64,000 bases of DNA from positions 1 through 64,000 of the forward strand of contig JBEKVB010000009.1 in NCBI GenBank assembly GCA_049514435.1, in the 5' to 3' direction. The stretch is from UBA4810 sp002479215. GTDB taxonomy: Bacteria; Desulfobacterota; Syntrophia; Syntrophales; Smithellaceae. Positions 58,762 to 64,000 of this stretch are shown piece by piece (position 1 is the stretch's first letter; every line of letters begins with the position of its first letter). The translations under genes were made by a program, and so were the position numbers. Below the pieces are notes generated by a model. That model was given only the letters and a program-made list of their open reading frames with translations, searched no databases and was not told the DNA's origin.

Positions 58762-59319
58762 ATGGAATTGCAAGAAGCTATTTTAAAACGCAGGAGCGTA
58801 AGAAAGTTTACCGAGGATCTCGTAACTGATGATGAGCTTCGACAAATTTTCGAAGCAGTACGCTGGTCACCATCCTGGGCAAATACCCAAGTGTGGGAAT
58901 TTATCGTTGTGCGCGTCAAGGCGCTGATAGAAAAGGTAACGGGCACTTATGTCGAAAAAAACCCGGCAACTAAATGTTCGCTAGCCGCATCCGCCCTGAT
59001 TGTGGCCTGCGCCAAGACCGGTGTCTCCGGTTCTTATGATGGAAAAGATGCTACGGCGATTAAAAACTGGTACATGTTTGATCTGGGTCTGGCTGTCCAG
59101 ACACTTTGTTTGAAGGCATATGAATTGGGTTTAGGTACTGTTGTAATCGGTTTAATGAACCATGAAGCTTGCAAAAAAATACTTGCCGTTCCTGATGGTC
59201 ATGAGGTTGTGGCCGTTATTCCTATCGGACGGCCTGTATTGCCTTTAAGAGAAGGCCCTCCGCGCAAATCTGTCTCCGAAATAGTGTATCTTGATCAATT
59301 TGCCAAAGCAATATTTTAA
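58762..59319 (+). CDS. Nitroreductase family protein
   Basis: 185 aa, FMN-dependent. RRSVRKFTEDLVTDDELRQIFEAVRWSPSWANTQVWEFIVV covers the FMN-binding Arg/Ser region, and GLGTVVIGLMNHEACKKIL with VVAVIPIGRPVLP forms the rest of the site. Physiological substrate unknown. Good ribosome site (GGAGG). It is followed closely by a DUF2284 gene. Confidence 0.9.
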   Translation: MELQEAILKRRSVRKFTEDLVTDDELRQIFEAVRWSPSWANTQVWEFIVVRVKALIEKVTGTYVEKNPATKCSLAASALIVACAKTGVSGSYDGKDATAIKNWYMFDLGLAVQTLCLKAYELGLGTVVIGLMNHEACKKILAVPDGHEVVAVIPIGRPVLPLREGPPRKSVSEIVYLDQFAKAIF

Positions 59320-59336
59320 CACAAGGAAAAAATAAA

Positions 59337-59843
59337 ATGGCGAAATTCGAAAAATATGCAGAGTTGGCAAAATCGCTCAAAGCGATTAACGCCAAAATTA
59401 TATCTCCTCAGGATATTTGTTTTGATATTCGTGCTATATTGAAGTGCCGATGGGGGTGTGAATATTTCTCTCCGGATAACATCAAATGCGCAGCGAGAGA
59501 GACCAGTTATCAGGAAAGAGTAAAAATGGTCAAAAGTTATAACCATATTCTCTTGGTTCACTCCGCTGATGCCGGAGAATTGAGCATTGCTGTTCTGGAA
59601 ATTAAAAAAACTGCATTTCTTGACGGCTACTATTTTGCTTTCGCAATTCGAACCTGTAATCTTTGTAAGATTTGTGCCGTACAACAGGGTAATCCCTGCC
59701 CAACCCCGGAGAAGGTAAGACCCTGCGATCAGAGTTTCGGCATTGATGTATATAAAAAAGCGCGTAATTTAGGACTGCCCTGTAAAGTCCTTCAAAGTAA
59801 GCATGATATACAAAACCGATATGGCTTTGTTCTGCTTGATTGA
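59337..59843 (+). CDS. DUF2284 predicted metal-binding protein
   Basis: 168 aa, Cys-rich: CRWGCEYF (first cluster) and CNLCKICAVQQGNPCPTPEKVRPC (second cluster), spacing typical of DUF2284 proteins, which are common in anaerobes and probably bind iron-sulfur or another metal. 18 nt after the nitroreductase gene, suggesting a joint redox role. Confidence 0.87.
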   Translation: MAKFEKYAELAKSLKAINAKIISPQDICFDIRAILKCRWGCEYFSPDNIKCAARETSYQERVKMVKSYNHILLVHSADAGELSIAVLEIKKTAFLDGYYFAFAIRTCNLCKICAVQQGNPCPTPEKVRPCDQSFGIDVYKKARNLGLPCKVLQSKHDIQNRYGFVLLD

Positions 59844-59995
59844 GTGGAGACAGAAACTAAACAATTTGTTCATCTATCCTTTCGGGTAAGGTTTATGCCT
59901 TACGAAATTAAGCCGAATTGCAAAAAAACAGGATTCAGCAAAAGCTTAAATATAACTTAGCCGCAACATTAAACAGAATATGAAAAGGAGAAAAT

Positions 59996-60760
59996 ATGAA
60001 GCAATTTGTCATTACTCCATCGGCCGGTAAAAGGCTCATAGGTAAAGCAATCGCCAAACATCCTGCCGTCAAAGAAGCGCTCAAGAAGAGTACCGTTGTA
60101 ATCATCGCCGGAACGACAAACGGGTACGTTGCCGAAGAAATACTTTCAGCGCTTGGGGGGGCAAAAGACTTACGGCGGGAGCTTTTTTTTCGTGGAATCA
60201 CCCTTCCACCGAATCGCCCTGCCAAATCCAAGCAGCTTCCTGATGAAAGTGCTTTTCCGGGGGACGTGGTAATCAAGGATGGTGTTTGGCAGAAAGGCAA
60301 AACAATATTTGATGTCGTCAATGATCTGAAAGAAGGGGACGTTATTTTAAAGGGAGTCAATGCCGTTGATTTAGTACAAAAGCGGGGCGCAATTCTGATC
60401 GGTCATCCGAAAGCGGGAACAATCGGCGTTTCTTTGCAGGCAGTGGCCGGTAGGCGAGTACGTCTGATACTGCCGGTCGGATTGGAAAAACGCGTGACCG
60501 AAAATCTGGATGAACTGGCAGCAAAGATGAATCAACCGGGAGTTCAAGGCGCAAGGCTTCTCCCCGTACCAGGTGAGATTTTCACTGAGCTTGACGCGAT
60601 CGCGTTACTCACCGGTGCCAAGGCCCAACTGGTTGCGGCAGGCGGAGTTTGCGGGGCAGAGGGAAGTGTATGGTTGGCCATAAGCGGCAAATTTGGCGAA
60701 GAAAATGCCGCCGTCACCCTTCTCCAATCTGTTGCCAATGAACCGGCATTCAGCCTTTAA
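59996..60760 (+). CDS. Conserved-type protein of unknown function
   Basis: 254 aa, not assigned to a named family. VVIIAGTTNGYVAEEIL near residue 35 looks like a nucleotide- or phosphate-binding loop of an alpha/beta fold, and LKGVNAVDL plus ILIGHPKAGTIGVSLQAVAGRRVRLILPVGLEKRV are striking ordered segments. The C-terminus is Gly/Ala-rich (LVAAGGVCGAEGSVWLAISG). No signal or membrane helix. Ribosome site AAAGGAG. It precedes nth by 31 nt. Confidence 0.78.
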   Translation: MKQFVITPSAGKRLIGKAIAKHPAVKEALKKSTVVIIAGTTNGYVAEEILSALGGAKDLRRELFFRGITLPPNRPAKSKQLPDESAFPGDVVIKDGVWQKGKTIFDVVNDLKEGDVILKGVNAVDLVQKRGAILIGHPKAGTIGVSLQAVAGRRVRLILPVGLEKRVTENLDELAAKMNQPGVQGARLLPVPGEIFTELDAIALLTGAKAQLVAAGGVCGAEGSVWLAISGKFGEENAAVTLLQSVANEPAFSL

Positions 60761-60791
60761 AGGTTCCAAGTAGTAAAATCGAGAAAAACTT

Positions 60792-61448
60792 ATGGAAGAA
60801 AATAAAATCAACGCCGTCATCAAAATTTTAAAAAAAGAACTGGAAGTGGGAACACTGCCGATTGTTTCTCATCTGGCGGAGGATCAGCGCAACCCTTTTG
60901 TCATTTTAACTTCCACGCTCTTAAGCCTGCGGACGAAAGACGAAGTTACCGCAGTTGCTACCGAAAGACTCTTTGCTCTTGCTTCCACACCGGAAGAAAT
61001 GCTGAAAGTTTCTTTAGATAAAATAGCCCAGACGATTTATCCTGTTGGTTTTTACCGCGTCAAAGCGCGAACAATTCATCATGTTTGCCGGGAATTGATC
61101 AAACGCTTTGCCTCAAAAGTTCCGGATGATATTGATGATTTGTTAAGCATCAAGGGCATTGGCCGCAAAACCGCCAATCTCGTTGTAACGCTTGCTTACG
61201 GCAAAGATGGCATTTGTGTCGATACACACGTGCATAGAATTTCCAACCGGCTGGGCTACGTTAAAACAAAAACACCCGACGAAACTGAATTTGCTCTACG
61301 GGACAAACTGCCGCGCCGCCATTGGATTATTTATAACACCATCATGGTTGCTTTTGGACGGCAAACCTGCAAGCCTGTTTCTCCGCTTTGCAGCCTATGC
61401 CCGGTAAATAAATACTGCGACCGTGTTGGAGTCACTCTCAGCCGCTAA
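60792..61448 (+). CDS. nth: Endonuclease III
   Basis: 218-aa DNA glycosylase/AP lyase removing oxidised pyrimidines. The helix-hairpin-helix LLSIKGIGRKTANLV contains the catalytic Lys, the Asp is in CVDTHVHRISNRLG, and the C-terminal [4Fe-4S] site is C-x6-C-x2-C-x5-C (from CKPVSPLC). Standard length. Confidence 0.95.
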   Translation: MEENKINAVIKILKKELEVGTLPIVSHLAEDQRNPFVILTSTLLSLRTKDEVTAVATERLFALASTPEEMLKVSLDKIAQTIYPVGFYRVKARTIHHVCRELIKRFASKVPDDIDDLLSIKGIGRKTANLVVTLAYGKDGICVDTHVHRISNRLGYVKTKTPDETEFALRDKLPRRHWIIYNTIMVAFGRQTCKPVSPLCSLCPVNKYCDRVGVTLSR

Positions 61449-61623
61449 TTATGCCCGGTTGGCACAAATAAAAAAAGTTGACGAGTTTACAGCGTTTTGA
61501 TATTGTCCGCACGTTTTTAAGCGGAAAACTTAGAAAATTAATACCCCGGAAAGAAGTAAATAAAGTGCAAGAGGGATCAGCAAAAGCTGATTTAGATTAT
61601 AATTTTTTAAAGAAGAGAATCTT

Positions 61624-61968
61624 ATGCATACATTAGTGACGATTTTACATGTTTTAGCTTGCTTTGTTTTGATTTTGGTTGTGCTGTTGCAGGCAGGCAA
61701 GGGAGCCAATATGGGCGCCGCGTTCGGTGGTTCCAGCCAAACAGTTTTTGGCTCCTCAGGAGCCGGTACTTTTTTGGGAAAGTTGACCGCAACGGTAGCT
61801 ATAATTTTCATGCTTACATCGCTGATACTTACCTATACGGCAAGCCACAGAGGCTCTTCGTTGGTGGAGCGCTCTAAAATTCCTATCAGCCAGCAGGCGC
61901 CTCCGGCAGCGAGCCCAGATGCGGCAAAACAACCGATACTACCTCCCGCAACTCCGGAAAAGAAGTAA
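61624..61968 (+). CDS. secG: Preprotein translocase subunit SecG
   Basis: 114 aa, two membrane helices (residues 3-22 and 55-75) separated by the conserved loop QAGKGANMGAAFGGSSQTVFGSSGAGTFLGK. A Pro/Ala-rich C-terminal tail. Accessory subunit of SecYEG. A tRNA-Leu gene follows by 30 nt, the same order as in many proteobacteria including E. coli. Confidence 0.95.
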   Translation: MHTLVTILHVLACFVLILVVLLQAGKGANMGAAFGGSSQTVFGSSGAGTFLGKLTATVAIIFMLTSLILTYTASHRGSSLVERSKIPISQQAPPAASPDAAKQPILPPATPEKK

Positions 61969-61998
61969 GTTAAGTAAAATGTTTAAATTATTTTTGAT

Positions 61999-62084
61999 GC
62001 CGAAGTGGTGGAATTGGTAGACACGCTATCTTGAGGGGGTAGTGGGTTACACCCGTCCGGGTTCAAATCCCGGCTTCGGCACCA
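61999..62084 (+). tRNA. tRNA-Leu (anticodon GAG)
   Basis: 86 nt including encoded CCA. Acceptor stem GCCGAAG/CTTCGGC, D-loop with GGTAGA, anticodon loop CTTGAGG, long class II variable arm GGTAGTGGGTTACACCC, T-loop GTTCAAATC. Reads CUC and CUU. No terminator is obvious after it. Confidence 0.96.
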
Positions 62085-62188
62085 TTATTAGAGGCCTTTT
62101 CCAGCCACCGATCAATTCATATTAATCACGAAAAAATTCCCATGATTGTTAGAAGTTAAGCAAATTAACTATCTTTCTCCAGTTTAAC

Positions 62189-62584
62189 TTAGCGCTTCGT
62201 ATCCGTAAAAGCCAGCTCCTTCAAAAGCTGTTTTGTTCTCCGCAATTTTTCGTCTTTAGAGATTTTCATATTATCCAACTGCTCACATTTTTCAGCAATC
62301 GTTGTACATCTGTCCGTCCATTCTTGGGAATGAAAATCCATTTCTTTCTGTCGTTCGGACAGTGTCCCGCTTTCTACAACCAGATCGCAATTGTCTTTTG
62401 AAGGCCGGGTTGTTCTTCTTCTTTCTTTAAAAATCATTTCCTTCAAAAGCTGTTTTACCTGCCGCCACTTTTCGGCTTCGGTGATTTTCTTTTCATCCAA
62501 CCGGCTATACTTTTGAGTAGCCGTCCTGCATCTTTCCTCCCATTCTTTAGAAAAAAAATTAATCAAATTGTGTTGTTCTAACAT
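62189..62584 (-). CDS. Unknown protein with two tandem ~43-residue repeats
   Basis: 131 aa, highly charged, helical. Residues 10-53 and 85-127 are copies of the same unit: W(E/T)(E/D)RC near the start, then a Leu-x-x-x-K-I segment, and QLLKE(M/L)xF at the end. The unit probably forms two or three helices. No family known to me. An ATTACCA/TGGTAAT palindrome lies at 62608-62628 just upstream and may regulate it. Confidence 0.7.
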   Translation of the reverse strand: MLEQHNLINFFSKEWEERCRTATQKYSRLDEKKITEAEKWRQVKQLLKEMIFKERRRTTRPSKDNCDLVVESGTLSERQKEMDFHSQEWTDRCTTIAEKCEQLDNMKISKDEKLRRTKQLLKELAFTDTKR

Positions 62585-62607
62585 TACTCTGCCTTCCTAC
62601 CGTCGGC

Positions 62608-62628
62608 ATTACCACAATGATTGGTAAT
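62608..62628. promoter_or_regulatory. Palindrome upstream of the repeat-protein gene
   Basis: Perfect 7-bp arms ATTACCA/TGGTAAT with a 7-nt spacer, 24 nt before the start codon. A possible operator. Confidence 0.35.
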
Positions 62629-62804
62629 AACAATAAGAACTTCTTTTTTGTAGTGATGATTATAAAATGAGATTAATTAGGATGCAAATAAAATTTTCGC
62701 GGCTTAATTTGACATTTTTTACAAAATCAAGTTCTGACTTCACATTTGAGGGAAATAGCATCTGTGAGCCACTGTAAATCTTCCCTGTTCTGTTTCAAGC
62801 ATTT

Positions 62805-63689
62805 TCAAAAACTCTTGTGGGTTTGTAGCGGCAAACTCTTTTTTCGGTGTTCTTTGATAATTTGCTCTATTTCCGCACCGCATAATTTGATTTTTTCCTG
62901 CGATAAATATTCTTGGAGATTATTATGATCTTGTGCAAGCTCCAACAAGTTTTTATCCGGCAAAAACATGAATATAGCACGGTTTTGTTCTTTGGCCCGC
63001 TGGAAGCGCCAGAAGTAAAGCCTTTTGAACAATTCTTTCTGCTCTTGATTTAGGCAATAGTAGCCTTTGATTTTTGTGTGTCCATGCCGGTCGACTCTTT
63101 TTTCCCGCCAGTTGGCGGCGGCAATTTTGGCAAAAGCCTCTCCGGCAACATCTTTCAACCCTTTTATACCCAACTCCGCCGCTTGTTTTTCATAAAGCGC
63201 CAGAAGGTATGTAACATCCTGAACGGCGTATTCCAGTTGTTCCTCAGTCAATGGCCGGTTATCCCAACGCGAACGCTGCATTTTTTTGCTTTTTTTCAGC
63301 TCCACGCCCACAAATTGCGTAATCATTTTTTCCAGCGAAAGCTGCTTAAAGCCCAAGAGTAGCGCCGCCCGATGCGTATCAAAAATATTTTTGAAATAAA
63401 ATTTATAATCCCTTTTGAGAAGACGGATGTCATTATCCGCGGCATGAATAACTTTCACGATTTGCCTGTTATCAAAATATTTACCTAAAAAAGACAAATC
63501 CAAATTATTCAAAGGGTCAAAAACATAGGTCGTGTCATTGGCGTGAATTTGGATGAGGCAGAGTTTTTCTTTAAAATAGCGGAAAGAATCGTATTCCGTA
63601 TCGATGCTTAATACCGAAGCCTGTTCAAAATCATCAACGGTGCGCAGTAATTTTTCGGGTGTATCTACCAGAAGCCATTTTGTATCCAT
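62805..63689 (-). CDS. rnd: Ribonuclease D-like 3'-5' exonuclease
   Basis: 294 aa. The DEDDy exonuclease motifs are SIDTEYDSFRYF (motif I), HAADNDIRLL (motif II) and YAVQDVTYLL (motif III with Tyr). A C-terminal HRDC-like domain contains LKRLYFWRFQRAKEQNRA. Trims tRNA 3' ends. I place the start at ATG 63689; the in-frame TTG at 63698 overlaps nothing better. It begins shortly after the EcfT stop. Confidence 0.9.
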   Translation of the reverse strand: MDTKWLLVDTPEKLLRTVDDFEQASVLSIDTEYDSFRYFKEKLCLIQIHANDTTYVFDPLNNLDLSFLGKYFDNRQIVKVIHAADNDIRLLKRDYKFYFKNIFDTHRAALLLGFKQLSLEKMITQFVGVELKKSKKMQRSRWDNRPLTEEQLEYAVQDVTYLLALYEKQAAELGIKGLKDVAGEAFAKIAAANWREKRVDRHGHTKIKGYYCLNQEQKELFKRLYFWRFQRAKEQNRAIFMFLPDKNLLELAQDHNNLQEYLSQEKIKLCGAEIEQIIKEHRKKSLPLQTHKSF

Positions 63690-63699
63690 GAAGAGCAAC

Positions 63700-64000
63700 T
63701 TAGCTGAAATAATAATTTAAAGCTATAAAAATGACACTAAAAATACCAAGAAAAGTAAGGGCAAAATAGTCGGGGGAAGTCAGCCTTAATTCCACCAAAG
63801 AAGTGCGCTCTTGGCGCCGATAGTTCCTTCCTTCCATCGCCAGAGCCAGTTCATCAGCCCTGCGGAAAACGCCCGACAAAACAATCATGACTAAAGATAG
63901 AAAAGCTTTAATCCGCATAATAAAACCCGACTGGCGCAAATTATATCCTCTGGCCTTTTGGGCAGTTTCAATCCTTTCCTTTTCAGTAAACAAAATGGGC
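63700..64000 (-). CDS. Energy-coupling factor transporter transmembrane protein EcfT/CbiQ (partial, C-terminal)
   Basis: Runs off the window's right edge; the frame is open to base 64000. The visible ~99 residues contain AQKARGYN and AMEGRNYR, which correspond to the two Ala-Arg-Gly coupling motifs that contact the ATPases. A hydrophobic segment lies between them (FLSLVMIVLSGVF) and a last helix follows (FALTFLGIFSVIFIALNYYF). Substrate component and ATPases would lie outside. Confidence 0.82.
   Translation of the reverse strand, partial: PILFTEKERIETAQKARGYNLRQSGFIMRIKAFLSLVMIVLSGVFRRADELALAMEGRNYRRQERTSLVELRLTSPDYFALTFLGIFSVIFIALNYYFS

Noticed and set aside
61997..62090. Additional tRNA or integration site at tRNA-Leu
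   Set aside because: No duplicated tRNA 3' end and no integrase downstream; only the intact tRNA-Leu gene is present.
1..64000. CRISPR array, complete insertion sequence, prophage or integron integrase
   Set aside because: No regularly spaced direct repeats, no transposase or tyrosine recombinase frame, and no phage structural genes were found on either strand.

Overview
The window is a chromosomal segment of a Gram-negative anaerobe. It has a LolA-like carrier, lipoproteins and an HlyD-type efflux adaptor, all of which imply an outer membrane. It also has RNase G/E, Lon with Hsp20, a citramalate route to isoleucine, many CoA-ligase and CoA-transferase genes, and moderate GC. Gene repertoire and protein style suggest a deltaproteobacterium of the Syntrophales/Syntrophaceae type (Smithella- or Syntrophus-like). 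This is an inference from gene content, not a phylogenetic result.

Layout. 0.1-6.1 kb (minus): livHMGF-type ABC importer genes without a binding protein, running into two class III CoA-transferase genes; this reads as uptake plus CoA activation of an organic acid. 6.5-14.6 kb: yggU, yggT, an alpha/beta hydrolase, proC, RNase G/E, a YrdC/Sua5 protein, citramalate synthase (cimA) and a cation diffusion facilitator. cimA has a textbook but apparently unannotated transcription attenuator: a TTGACA-N17-TATTAT promoter, a 26-residue leader peptide with 11 isoleucines, a pause hairpin and a terminator. 15.7-22.5 kb: PAS protein, glutamine amidotransferase, acyl-CoA synthetase, MFS carrier with a ~500-nt leader, a decayed metallo-beta-lactamase gene, and an unknown gene. 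22.5-29.1 kb: YbhGFSR-type drug efflux operon with its TetR regulator, then a hydrolase. 29.5-41.9 kb: RhlE helicase, Lon, Hsp20, TypA, MBL hydrolase, RF3, a zinc/iron ribbon protein, and QueF with a YhhQ-type queuosine-precursor transporter. 43.2-46.5 kb: a patch of small accessory genes. 46.9-50.6 kb: MrfA/MrfB-type DNA repair pair. 50.6-58.7 kb: compact aryl-polyene-like type II fatty acid/polyketide cluster (AMP ligase, dehydratase, ketoreductase, LolA, lipoprotein, CrtI-like oxidoreductase, ACP, ketosynthase, acyltransferase). 58.7-64 kb: nitroreductase, DUF2284, unknown gene, Nth, SecG followed by tRNA-Leu(GAG), a duplicated-repeat protein, RNase D, and the C-terminal part of EcfT.

The most unusual structure is a set of integron-style gene cassettes scattered between housekeeping genes with no integrase in the window. 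Five single-gene cassettes lie at three loci: one at 14.7-15.7 kb, a tandem pair on the minus strand at 32.65-30.8 kb, and a tandem pair at 42.06-43.2 kb. Four of the five have an exact 7-bp match between the sequence just before the gene (GTTNNNN) and its reverse complement overlapping the stop codon. Each is followed by a 55-63-bp attC-like imperfect hairpin. The first cassette at each locus is preceded by the same ~41-bp leader, which ends exactly at the G|TT recombination point. A fourth leader copy precedes a DUF1648 gene at 46.5 kb. The cassettes encode two HNH nucleases (one interrupted by an in-frame TGA), two unknown proteins with HEPN-like RN(x3-5)H motifs, and a small membrane-anchored protein. 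This looks like a dispersed, possibly defence-related cassette system.

Several palindromic intergenic repeats are also spread through the window. One shares a TGACCTTYAGGTTA core and appears to have inserted in frame between the start codon and signal peptide of a lipoprotein gene.
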